Source of the DNA: Martinezella rhizogenes
GTDB lineage: Bacteria; Pseudomonadota; Alphaproteobacteria; Rhizobiales; Rhizobiaceae
Length of the DNA stretch: 64,000 nt
Direction: 5' to 3'
Assembly (NCBI RefSeq): GCF_007002745.1
Contig: NZ_SGNY01000005.1
Location: forward strand, 1-64,000
Under the pieces are notes generated by a model. It was given only the letters and a program-made list of their open reading frames with translations, searched no databases and had not been told where the DNA came from. Positions 18,213 to 26,227 of the stretch are shown here, piece by piece. Both the position numbers and the translations under genes were made by a program. The first letter of the stretch is position 1; the number at the start of each line of letters is the position of its first letter.

Positions 18213-19313
18213 TTATTTACCGAGCTGGCCGTCGACCAGCGATGTTTCAAGCGGAGCAGGGCGCTCTGCCTTGGTGGTGATGGAAATGGTCGTGCCGCTG
18301 TCCGATGCCGTCTGGAAGGCTTCCATGACCTCCAGTACGTGCAAGGCAAGATCGCCATTGGCGCGGTGCGGGCGGTTCTCGCGGATCGCATGGGCCATGT
18401 CGGCGACGCCGATGGAACGGTAATTGCCGTCGGCATAGGGTGACGACAGCGCCTGCGGCTCGAACTGGCCGCCCTTTTTCAGCAATTGCACTTCGCCGCC
18501 GAAATGGTTGGGATCGGGCACGATCAACGTGCCCTCGGTGCCGTAGAGTTCCAGCGGCACGTGTTTGTGGCCCGCCACATCGAAGCTCATGCCCACCTGC
18601 ACCACGGCGCGATTCTGGAAGGCCAGCACGCCGGAAACATGGGTTGCGACATGGACCGGGATTTTTTCACCGTTTTTCGGCTCGCTGGTGATGAGGCGTT
18701 CATTACGCGGGGCGATGGCAAAGCCGGCCACTTTGGCCACCGGGCCGAACAGGTTGACGAGATCGGTGATGTAATAGGGGCCCATATCCAGCATCGGCCC
18801 GCCGCCGACCTCGTAATAAAAGGCGGGGTTGGGGTGCCAGCGCTCATGACCGGGGCACATGAAGGTGGCCGTGCCGCCAACCGGTTGGCCCAGCACACCC
18901 TCATCGATCAGCCGGCGTGCGGTCTGGTGCCCGCCGCCAAGGAATGTATCCGGAGCTGAGCCGATGCGCAGGCCCTTTGCCTTTGCCGCATCCGCAAGGC
19001 GTTTGCCCTCGGCGAAATTGATGCCGAGCGGCTTTTCGGAATAGGCGTGCTTGCCGGCGTCCAGCGCGCGCAGCCCCACCTCCACATGCGCCTTGGGGAT
19101 TGTCAGGTTGACGATGATCTCTACGGAAGGATCGGCGAGAAGCGCGTCGATGCTGGTTGCCTGAAGGCCAAATTCATCGGCGCGGGCTTTCGCCGCCGCC
19201 TCGTTCATATCCGCAAGACCGCGAATGTCGAGAATGGGAAACGACGCCATGGCCTTGAGATAGGCGCTGGAGATGTTGCCGCAGCCGATGATGCCGATAC
19301 CGACCCTGTTCAT
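18213..19313 (-). CDS. Gfo/Idh/MocA-family sugar dehydrogenase (ThuB-like)
   Basis: 366 residues. N-terminal Rossmann motif GIGIIGCGNISSAYLKA, catalytic-lysine motif YSEKPLG (in the place of the family EKP), and the C-terminal alpha/beta domain with GGGPMLDMGPYYITDLVNLFG. The family oxidises or reduces sugar hydroxyls with NAD(P); the pairing with ThuA suggests C3 oxidation of a glycoside, as for ThuB. It lies between the ROK regulator (55 bases upstream) and the ThuA-like gene, all minus strand. GGGAGGAAATCAC precedes ATG 19313. Confidence 0.87.
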   Translation of the reverse strand: MNRVGIGIIGCGNISSAYLKAMASFPILDIRGLADMNEAAAKARADEFGLQATSIDALLADPSVEIIVNLTIPKAHVEVGLRALDAGKHAYSEKPLGINFAEGKRLADAAKAKGLRIGSAPDTFLGGGHQTARRLIDEGVLGQPVGGTATFMCPGHERWHPNPAFYYEVGGGPMLDMGPYYITDLVNLFGPVAKVAGFAIAPRNERLITSEPKNGEKIPVHVATHVSGVLAFQNRAVVQVGMSFDVAGHKHVPLELYGTEGTLIVPDPNHFGGEVQLLKKGGQFEPQALSSPYADGNYRSIGVADMAHAIRENRPHRANGDLALHVLEVMEAFQTASDSGTTISITTKAERPAPLETSLVDGQLGK

Positions 19314-19368
19314 GTGATTTCCTCCCGTAAATCAGAAATTCTTAAAGCCTGCCGCTCTGCCCTTATGG

Positions 19369-20568
19369 CTAAAGCGCCGGCCCCGTCGTGTTCCATGGCG
19401 ATTCGTAAAGCTCGTAGAGTGCTACGGCTGCAGCCCCCTGCGCCCACAACTCATCGCTCGCAACGTCGAAAACCAGCTCCGCGACGCCGGCCAGCGAAGG
19501 CGGCACAGCGGCGTTGTAGCTGTCGCGGATGCTGGTAATGAAGGGTTCGCCCAGTTCGAGGCTGGAGCCGGTGATGATGACCCGTGGCGGTGCAAACAGC
19601 GTGACGATATTGGCAAGTGTCAGGCCCAGCGCCGCGCCGGCGCGCAGGGCTGCGGCAATGAGATCGTGATCTTCAGCCGCAATCAGCGCATGGGCATGCT
19701 GCATGCCGCGACCGAGCCGGATCGCCTCGGCAAATCGCCCATCCACCGGGCGTGAGCCCAAAATGGCATTTTCGCCGGCCTGACTCGCCAGCCGCACTGT
19801 GCCTTCATTGGCAAGACCGATGACGAGGTCGCCGAGATTGTGGCTGAGGCCGCCGGCACCGCGAAACAGCTGGTTCTGGTGCAAAACGCCAAGCCCGAGC
19901 GTCTGTTCAAGCGAAATCAGCACCATGTCTTCCAGATCGCGCGCATGGCCGAACCAGTGGTGGGCAAGGGTAATGGCGTGAGCGTCGCTTTCGATGATGG
20001 TCGGCGAGCTAAGACGCGCCGTCATTTCCTCGGCGAAATTGACGTTCACTTCGCGCAAAATCGGGCTGCTGCGGATTTTCCCGGTGCGATGCTCGATGAC
20101 GCCGGGAAGACCGAGACAGACCATATCGACATCTTCCAGGGACAGGCCGGCATCGACCACGCAGCGGCGAACCCCGTCCTCCACCAGATCGGCGATGACG
20201 CCAATCGGCTGGCGGTCGACACGGATCGGCAGGGCGAGGGTGGAAAGCACATTACCGCAGAAATCGGTGACAACGAAAACCATGCGGCTTGCGGCGATCT
20301 TGGCGCCCACCACGCGGGCGGCATCCGGGTTCAGCTCCAGCATCACCCGCGGCCTGCCGCGTGCGCCTTCGGTGCGGATATCACCGAGATGACGGGTCAG
20401 TATAAGCCCGTCATCAAGCAGCGAGGCGGTAATCGCCGAAACGGTGGTGGTGGAAAGCTGCGTTCTTTCGCTGATTTCCACCCGCGAGATCGGCCCGTGG
20501 CGGCGGATGCTATCCAGCACGCTTAGCCTGTTGATCGCGCGCATCAATTCTGGGTCTGCGGTCTTCAT
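19369..20568 (-). CDS. ROK-family transcriptional regulator (NagC/XylR type)
   Basis: 399 residues. An N-terminal winged helix (about 12-60, SRVEISERTQLSTTTVSAITASLLDDGLI) is followed by a ROK sugar-binding domain (VGAKIAASRMVFVVTDFCGNVL, CLGLPGVIEHRTGKI, LGLGVLHQNQLFRGAGGLSHNLGD). The zinc motif of typical ROK proteins (GH then CxCGxxGC, expected near 246-270) is absent; the region reads LGDLVIGLANEGTVRLAS. It is divergent from the ABC transporter and upstream of the minus-strand dehydrogenase and ThuA genes, so it most likely represses both arms until sugar binds. Ligand unknown. Confidence 0.9.
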   Translation of the reverse strand: MKTADPELMRAINRLSVLDSIRRHGPISRVEISERTQLSTTTVSAITASLLDDGLILTRHLGDIRTEGARGRPRVMLELNPDAARVVGAKIAASRMVFVVTDFCGNVLSTLALPIRVDRQPIGVIADLVEDGVRRCVVDAGLSLEDVDMVCLGLPGVIEHRTGKIRSSPILREVNVNFAEEMTARLSSPTIIESDAHAITLAHHWFGHARDLEDMVLISLEQTLGLGVLHQNQLFRGAGGLSHNLGDLVIGLANEGTVRLASQAGENAILGSRPVDGRFAEAIRLGRGMQHAHALIAAEDHDLIAAALRAGAALGLTLANIVTLFAPPRVIITGSSLELGEPFITSIRDSYNAAVPPSLAGVAELVFDVASDELWAQGAAAVALYELYESPWNTTGPAL

Positions 20569-20619
20569 GGTGTCCTGCTGCGATCAATGCCGGTTCGAGA
20601 ACCGATTTATGTCGGGTTA

Positions 20620-20720
20620 CGGATTAAATAACGGTCTAGGGGAGGGGTGTGTCAAGCGGTTCGCGCAAAAAATCGGCGTGGCGCCTTGACATTGTGCGAG
20701 GGCTAATGTGAATTAATCCG
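20620..20720. promoter_or_regulatory. Divergent control region with inverted CGGATTAA half-sites and a TTGACA
   Basis: Between the ROK gene and the transporter operon, CGGATTAA at 20620-20627 is matched by its exact inverse TTAATCCG at 20713-20720. A TTGACA (20686-20691) is followed after 17 bases by TGAATT, only a fair -10. The paired half-sites are candidates for ROK binding across both promoters. This is inference; no binding data. Confidence 0.4.
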
Positions 20721-20764
20721 CATTGGGGAATAAATGAGGAAATCCCCGAGGGAGGATCACCATC

Positions 20765-22066
20765 ATGACGATTTGGCACGCAGGCGCAAGCCTGAGCGGC
20801 AGGCTGACAGGCTTTGCCACAACGACAAGCATTGCTCTCATGCTCGGCACCGCCAGCGCCTCGGCCGCGACAGTGGTTAAATGGATGCATGTGGAACTGG
20901 ACCCGAAAGCCGTGGCCGTCTGGGAGGAGATTGCCAAGGATTTCGAGACCAAGCACCCTGATGTGGATGTGCAGCTGCAATTCCTGGAAAACGAAGCCTT
21001 CAAGGCGAAGTTGCCGACTTTGCTGCAATCCAATGACGTTCCGGATTTTTTCTATAGCTGGGGCGGCGGCGTTCTTGAGGAACAGTCCAAAACCGGCGCG
21101 CTGAAGGATCTGACCGAGGTTTTCGACGCCGATGGCGGCAAGCTGCGGCAGGCCTATAATGCTTCGGCGATCGACGGCCTGTCCTTTGATGGCAAGGTCT
21201 GGGCCGTGCCTTACAAGGTCAGCCTCGTCAGCTTCTTTTATAACAAGGAGTTGTTTGCCAAAGCCGGCGTGAAGGCGGAAGACATCAAGAGCTGGGATGA
21301 TCTCGGCGCCACGGTCAAAAAGATCAAGGAAGCCGGCATCGTGCCGATTGCCGGTGGCGGCGGTGAAAAATGGCCGATCCATTTCTACTGGAGCTACCTC
21401 GTCATGCGCAATGGCGGGCAGGCCGTGTTCGACGCCGCCCGCAAGGGTGAGGGTGAAGGTTTCATGGATCCGGCCATCATCAAGGCCGGCGAGCAGCTGG
21501 CCGAATTTGGCAAGCTGGAACCCTTCCAGCCCGGTTATCTCGGCTCCACCTGGCCGCAGGCGCTGGGCGTCTTCGGTGACGGCAAGGCGGCGATGATCCT
21601 CGGTTTCGACAATACCGAAGCCAACCAGCGCAAGAATGCCGGTGATGGCAAAGGACTTGCCGCCGACAATATTGGCCGCTTCGCATTCCCTGCTGTCGAA
21701 GGCGGTGCCGGTAAGGCAACCGATACGCTGGGCGGCCTGAACGGCTGGGCAGTCACGAAAAACGCTTCCAAGGAAGCGATCGATTTTGCAACATTCCTGA
21801 CCAGCAAGGAAAGTGAAGAGAAGATGGCGGCAGCCGGCATGATCCTGCCCGTTGCGACGGGTGCGGATGGTGCGGTCAAGAACCCGCTGTTGGCGGATTC
21901 GGCCAAGCAGCTTGCCGGCTCCACCTGGCACCAGAACTTCTTCGACCAGACGCTGGGTGCTGCCGTCGGCCGCGTCGTCAATGATGTCTCCGTCGAGATC
22001 GTCTCCGGCCAGATGAGCGCGGAAGAGGGCGCCAAGCAAATTCAGGACGCTTTCGAGCTTCGCTGA
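20765..22066 (+). CDS. Sugar ABC transporter periplasmic substrate-binding protein (family 1)
   Basis: 433 residues. Signal peptide to about residue 35 (GFATTTSIALMLGTASASAA), then a MalE/UgpB-like fold: KWMHVELDPKAVAVWEEIAKDFETKHPDVDVQLQFLENEAFKAKLPTLLQS, DGKVWAVPYKVSLVSFFYNKELF, LGVFGDGKAAMILGFDN. It captures an oligosaccharide or glycoside in the periplasm for the permeases that follow. First gene of the plus-strand arm, with GGGAGGATCACCATC as ribosome-binding site. A hairpin after its stop probably raises its mRNA level relative to the permeases. Ligand not predictable from sequence. Confidence 0.92.
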   Translation: MTIWHAGASLSGRLTGFATTTSIALMLGTASASAATVVKWMHVELDPKAVAVWEEIAKDFETKHPDVDVQLQFLENEAFKAKLPTLLQSNDVPDFFYSWGGGVLEEQSKTGALKDLTEVFDADGGKLRQAYNASAIDGLSFDGKVWAVPYKVSLVSFFYNKELFAKAGVKAEDIKSWDDLGATVKKIKEAGIVPIAGGGGEKWPIHFYWSYLVMRNGGQAVFDAARKGEGEGFMDPAIIKAGEQLAEFGKLEPFQPGYLGSTWPQALGVFGDGKAAMILGFDNTEANQRKNAGDGKGLAADNIGRFAFPAVEGGAGKATDTLGGLNGWAVTKNASKEAIDFATFLTSKESEEKMAAAGMILPVATGADGAVKNPLLADSAKQLAGSTWHQNFFDQTLGAAVGRVVNDVSVEIVSGQMSAEEGAKQIQDAFELR

Positions 22067-22085
22067 TTGTCACCTGCATTGCGGC

Positions 22086-22105
22086 CGCCGCGCTAAAACG
22101 CGGCG
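22086..22105 (+). other. Intercistronic hairpin after the binding-protein gene
   Basis: CGCCGCG (22086-22092) pairs with CGCGGCG (22099-22105) around loop CTAAAA, 20 bases after the binding-protein stop. There is no T-run. This is the usual position of mRNA-stabilising or attenuating hairpins that make binding-protein mRNA exceed permease mRNA in sugar ABC operons. Confidence 0.65.
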
Positions 22106-22138
22106 CCGCGATATCTGCATAAAAGAAAGCGGATAGAG

Positions 22139-23077
22139 ATGACGGATATTTCCATGACTTCTGCGTCCATACCGGCGCGCGGCGCGGCAAAGGCGAAGCG
22201 CAAGCAAAGTTCGGTTGCGCATGACCGGGCGCTGACCCTTCTGGTGTTTCTGCCGCCGGCATTGTTGCTCTTTACCCTGTTCGTCATCCTGCCCATGGGT
22301 GAGGCGGCGTGGTACAGCCTTTATCGCTGGAACGGCTATGGCACGCCGACGGATTTCGTGGGCTTAAGGAATTTTCAGGTCCTGTTCGGCAATGCCGCCT
22401 TCTCGCAGGCTCTGCTCAACAACGGCCTCATCATCCTGATTTCCATTCTGATCCAGATTCCACTGGCCATCTGGCTCGCCACGATGCTGGCGCACCGCAT
22501 TCCGGGCGTCGTCGCCTTCCGGCTGGTGTTCTTTCTGCCCTATGTGCTGGCGGATGTGGCCGCGGGTCTGATCTGGCGTTTCGTTTATGATGGCGATTAT
22601 GGCCTCTTCGCCGCCATTTCCAATTTCTTCGGCTTTGCCAACCCTTACGTGCTGGCCGACAAGGATGTGGCGATCTATGCCGTGCTTGGCGTCATCGTCT
22701 GGAAATATTTCGGTTTCCACATGATGCTGTTCATCGCCGGCCTTCAGTCCGTCGACAAGAACGTGCTGGAAGCCGCCGAAATCGATGGCGCTTCCGGCTG
22801 GCAGAAGTTCCGTTATGTAACCTTGCCGATGCTCGGCTCCACCGTTCGCCTGTCCGTCTTCTTTGCGGTTATCGGCTCACTGCAGCTGTTCGACATGATC
22901 ATGCCGCTCACCGGCGGCGGTCCATCCAACTCCACGCAGACCATGGTCACGTTCCTCTACACTTACGGCGTCATGCGCATGCAGGTGGGGCTTGGCAGTG
23001 CGGTCGGCGTTGTTCTTTTCGTCATCTGCGTGACGCTCGCCTTCGGTTACAAAAGGATTTTCATGCGCCATGACTGA
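22139..23077 (+). CDS. Sugar ABC transporter permease, MalF/UgpA type
   Basis: 312 residues. A Lys/Arg-rich N-terminus is followed by six predicted helices; the first (TLLVFLPPALLLFTLFVILPMGEAAWYSLYRWNGYG) has the classic MalF-like start. The EAA loop is EAAEIDGASGWQKFRYVTLPMLG, which docks on the ATPase. It overlaps the next permease by 8 bases, so the pair is translationally coupled. Inner membrane. Confidence 0.92.
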   Translation: MTDISMTSASIPARGAAKAKRKQSSVAHDRALTLLVFLPPALLLFTLFVILPMGEAAWYSLYRWNGYGTPTDFVGLRNFQVLFGNAAFSQALLNNGLIILISILIQIPLAIWLATMLAHRIPGVVAFRLVFFLPYVLADVAAGLIWRFVYDGDYGLFAAISNFFGFANPYVLADKDVAIYAVLGVIVWKYFGFHMMLFIAGLQSVDKNVLEAAEIDGASGWQKFRYVTLPMLGSTVRLSVFFAVIGSLQLFDMIMPLTGGGPSNSTQTMVTFLYTYGVMRMQVGLGSAVGVVLFVICVTLAFGYKRIFMRHD

Positions 23078-23918
23078 CACATCCACCTCCGTGCGCATGC
23101 CGCTGCAAACCAAGCTTTATCTTTATATATCGCTGAGCCTGATCGCGGCCATCGTGCTCATCCCGTTGCTCACCACCGCACTTGGCGGCTTCAAGACGCT
23201 GGGAGACCTGCGCGTCAACCCGTTCGGCATTCCGGCGGAATGGCAATGGGCCAATTACGGCGATATTCTCTTCGGCAAACGTTACTGGCTGCAGATTTTC
23301 AATTCGCTGGTCATCGCGCTGTTGACGGTGTTCCTGACGCTCACCGTTTCGGCCATGGCGGCCTTCACCTTCGCGCATGTGAAGTTCTTCGGCTCGTCAT
23401 TCCTGCTCAATTATTTCCTGCTGGGGCTGATGTTCCCGGCGGCCACCGCCATCCTGCCGCTGTTCATCCGCATCCGGGATCTCGGCCTGCTCGACACCTA
23501 TTGGGGTGTGGTGCTGCCGCAGGTGGCCTTCGGGCTTGGCATGAGCATTCTCCTGTTCCGCAACTATTTCCGCAATCTGCCGGAGGAACTGTTTCAGGCT
23601 GCTTTCGTGGATGGCTGCGGTTATCTGCGGTTCTTCTGGCACATTTCCCTACCACTTTCGCGACCCATCGTCGCTACCGTCGGCATCGTTTCCTTCGTTG
23701 GCAGCTGGAACAGCTATATCCTGCCGCTGATCATGCTGAATTCGGAATCGAAATATCCCTGGCCGCTCGGCATCATGGTTTATCGTGGCGAATTCGGCAC
23801 CGAATGGCAGCTGGTGCTCGCCTTTATCACGCTGACGATCCTGCCGACCGTCATCGTCTTCTTCCTCGCACAGAAACACATCATCGCGGGCCTGACGGCC
23901 GGTGCCGTCAAATCGTGA
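23070..23918 (+). CDS. Sugar ABC transporter permease, MalG/UgpE type
   Basis: 282 residues with six predicted helices and a MalG-like plan: IAAIVLIPLLTTALGGFKTLGDL at the start, central NYFLLGLMFPAATAILPLFI, EAA-type loop ELFQAAFVDGCGYLRFFWHISLPLSRPI, and the last helix ending in IVFFLAQKHIIAGLTAGAVK. It forms the channel with the upstream MalF-type subunit. Starts inside the previous gene and is followed 17 bases later by the ATPase gene. Confidence 0.92.
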   Translation: MTDTSTSVRMPLQTKLYLYISLSLIAAIVLIPLLTTALGGFKTLGDLRVNPFGIPAEWQWANYGDILFGKRYWLQIFNSLVIALLTVFLTLTVSAMAAFTFAHVKFFGSSFLLNYFLLGLMFPAATAILPLFIRIRDLGLLDTYWGVVLPQVAFGLGMSILLFRNYFRNLPEELFQAAFVDGCGYLRFFWHISLPLSRPIVATVGIVSFVGSWNSYILPLIMLNSESKYPWPLGIMVYRGEFGTEWQLVLAFITLTILPTVIVFFLAQKHIIAGLTAGAVKS

Positions 23919-23935
23919 CCTGAAAGGAGCAAAAC

Positions 23936-25009
23936 ATGGCTTCCGTCGAACTTAAGGATATCGCCAAGTCCTACGCCTCGCTCGATGTCATCCACGGCAT
24001 CTCGCTTGATATAGCGGATGGTGAGTTCATCGCGCTGGTCGGCCCTTCCGGTTGCGGCAAGTCCACGCTTCTGCGCATGATCGCCGGGCTGGAGGAAATC
24101 ACCGGCGGGGATATCCTCATCGGCGACAAGGTGGTCAACGGCATGACGCCGCGTGAGCGCAACATCGCCATGGTGTTCCAGTCCTATGCGCTTTATCCGC
24201 ACATGACGGTGGCCGAAAATATGGGCTTCAATCTGAAGCTCGCCGGCCAGCCGAAAAACGTCATAGAGGAACGCGTGGCGGAAGCCGCCCGCATGCTCGA
24301 TCTCGGCAAGCTTCTGGATCGTAAACCCTCGCAGCTTTCCGGTGGCCAGCGCCAGCGCGTCGCCATGGGCCGCGCCGTGGTGCGTAACCCGGCGGTCTTC
24401 CTGTTTGATGAGCCGCTCTCCAATCTGGACGCCAAGCTGCGCGTGCAGATGCGCAGCGAAATCAAGGCGCTGCATCAGAAAGTTGGCACGACGTCGATCT
24501 ATGTCACCCATGACCAGATCGAGGCCATGACGCTGGCGGACCGGGTGGTGGTACTTAATCACGGTCGTATCGAACAGCAGGGCACGCCGCTGGAACTTTA
24601 CAAGACGCCCGCTAATCTCTTCGTTGCCGCCTTCATCGGCTCACCGGCCATGAACCTCATTGAAGGTGTGGTCGATGGCGAGGGCGATCAGCCCGCCGCC
24701 CGGCTGAAGGACGGCACCGCGATCCGCATTGCCGCGACACGCAAGGTCAAGCGCGGCCAGCCGGTGACGATCGGGCTTCGCCCCGAACATATCGGCTCGA
24801 CCATTGGCGGCGATATCTCGCTTTCCGGCCGCACCGTGCTGGTGGAACCAACCGGTGCACAGACCCATGTGGTCTTTGAACTGGCGGGTGATCAGGTGAC
24901 GGCCGTGGTGGATGGCGAGCAGCTGGTGAAGGTCAACGCACCCTTTGCCGCCACCGTGCATCATGAACGCGTGCATGTGTTCGACAGGGCCAGCGGGCTG
25001 GCGCTTTAA
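23936..25009 (+). CDS. Sugar ABC transporter ATP-binding protein (UgpC/MalK/MsmX type)
   Basis: 357 residues. Walker A GPSGCGKST (36-44), Q-loop VFQSYALYPHMTV, signature LSGGQRQRVAMGRA, Walker B FLFDEPLSNLD and switch His VTHD are all intact. The C-terminal TOBE regulatory domain has IGLRPEHIG. It powers the transporter encoded just upstream, with AAAGGAGCAAAAC as ribosome-binding site. The last gene of the transporter block: a 144-base gap with palindromes follows. Confidence 0.95.
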   Translation: MASVELKDIAKSYASLDVIHGISLDIADGEFIALVGPSGCGKSTLLRMIAGLEEITGGDILIGDKVVNGMTPRERNIAMVFQSYALYPHMTVAENMGFNLKLAGQPKNVIEERVAEAARMLDLGKLLDRKPSQLSGGQRQRVAMGRAVVRNPAVFLFDEPLSNLDAKLRVQMRSEIKALHQKVGTTSIYVTHDQIEAMTLADRVVVLNHGRIEQQGTPLELYKTPANLFVAAFIGSPAMNLIEGVVDGEGDQPAARLKDGTAIRIAATRKVKRGQPVTIGLRPEHIGSTIGGDISLSGRTVLVEPTGAQTHVVFELAGDQVTAVVDGEQLVKVNAPFAATVHHERVHVFDRASGLAL

Positions 25010-25109
25010 ACCTGTTTCGCTTTTTTAGTGAAATAGCGAAATTCTCTCGCCCCTCCGCTTTTGGGGCTTGTCTGAAAATTACGAGCGGTTAGCTTGGCGC
25101 TGGGGTCAA

Positions 25110-25141
25110 AGCGGTTTTACCGCTAAACTGTATCGATACAG
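25110..25141. promoter_or_regulatory. Twin palindromes upstream of the TIM-barrel gene (candidate operator)
   Basis: AGCGGT-TTT-ACCGCT (25110-25124) is a perfect inverted repeat, followed after three bases by CTGTATCGATACAG (25128-25141), a perfect 14-bp palindrome that abuts the GGGAGG ribosome-binding site of the next gene. The gap after the ATPase gene together with these sites suggests a separately controlled promoter for the isomerase/dehydrogenase pair. Protein not identified. Confidence 0.55.
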
Positions 25142-25153
25142 GGAGGTTATTTT

Positions 25154-26206
25154 ATGAGAACGATCAAGGGACCGGGTCTTTTTCTCGGCCAGTTTGCCGG
25201 TGATGCTGCCCCCTTCAACAGCTGGGATGGCATTACCAAATGGGCAGCGGAAAAGGGTTATGCCGGCGTGCAGGTGCCGACATGGGCCGGGCAGCTGATC
25301 GATCTCAAAAAAGCGGCGGAATCGAAGGATTATTGCGATGAGTTCGCCGGCGTGGCGCGCCAGAACGGTGTTGAGGTAACCGAACTTTCCACCCATCTGC
25401 AGGGCCAGCTGGTTGCCGTTCATCCCGCTTATGACGAGGCCTTTGATGGCTTTGCAGCGCCTGAAGTGCGCGGCAACCCCAAGGCCCGGCAACAATGGGC
25501 CGTCGAGCAGGTGAAGCTTGCGCTGAAAGCCTCGAAAAACCTCGGCATCAAGGCACATGCCACATTCTCCGGTGCGCTTGCCTGGCCGTTCGTTTATCCG
25601 TGGCCGCAGCGTCCGGCCGGGCTGGTGGAAGCTGCCTTTGACGAGCTGGCAAAACGCTGGACGCCTATCCTTGATTATGCCGATGAGCAGGGCGTGGATG
25701 TCTGCTACGAAATCCATCCGGGCGAAGACCTGCATGATGGCGTGACCTTCGAGATGTTCCTGGAACGCGTAAAGAACCACAGCCGCGCCAACATGCTCTA
25801 CGACCCGTCGCATTACGTGCTGCAATGCCTCGATTATCTCGACAATATCGACATCTACAAAGACCGTATCAAGATGTTCCACGTCAAGGACGCGGAGTTC
25901 AACCCGACCGGCCGGCAGGGCGTTTACGGCGGTTATCAGGGCTGGGTGGAGCGCGCCGGTCGCTTCCGTTCGCTGGGCGACGGGCAGGTGGATTTCGGTG
26001 CGGTCTTCTCGAAAATGGCGGCCAATGATTTCGACGGCTGGGCCGTGGTCGAATGGGAATGCGCGCTGAAACACCCCGAAGACGGCGCCCGCGAAGGGGC
26101 GGAATTCGTCAAGGCGCATATCATCCGCGTCACGGACAAAGCCTTTGACGATTTCGCATCTGGTGGCACCGACGATGCGGCCAACCGCCGTATGCTTGGG
26201 CTTTGA
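25154..26206 (+). CDS. Xylose-isomerase-like TIM-barrel protein (sugar isomerase/epimerase or glycoside-lyase-like)
   Basis: 350 residues of the AP-endonuclease-2/xylose-isomerase-like barrel. Probable divalent-metal ligands are the Glu in VCYEIHPGED, Asp/His in LYDPSHY, His in MFHVKDAE and Glu in AVVEWE. The family includes sugar epimerases, inosose dehydratases and the metal-dependent subunits that cleave 3-keto-C-glycosides. GGGAGG nine bases before ATG 25154. It shares a likely transcript with the Gfo/Idh gene 21 bases downstream, so it may process a keto-sugar made by that enzyme. Specific reaction is inference. Confidence 0.8.
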   Translation: MRTIKGPGLFLGQFAGDAAPFNSWDGITKWAAEKGYAGVQVPTWAGQLIDLKKAAESKDYCDEFAGVARQNGVEVTELSTHLQGQLVAVHPAYDEAFDGFAAPEVRGNPKARQQWAVEQVKLALKASKNLGIKAHATFSGALAWPFVYPWPQRPAGLVEAAFDELAKRWTPILDYADEQGVDVCYEIHPGEDLHDGVTFEMFLERVKNHSRANMLYDPSHYVLQCLDYLDNIDIYKDRIKMFHVKDAEFNPTGRQGVYGGYQGWVERAGRFRSLGDGQVDFGAVFSKMAANDFDGWAVVEWECALKHPEDGAREGAEFVKAHIIRVTDKAFDDFASGGTDDAANRRMLGL

Positions 26207-26227
26207 AAACGTTTCAGGGGAGATATT

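Noticed and set aside
20636..22039. 467-residue minus-strand frame
   Set aside because: Antisense to the sugar-binding protein; also no start signal.
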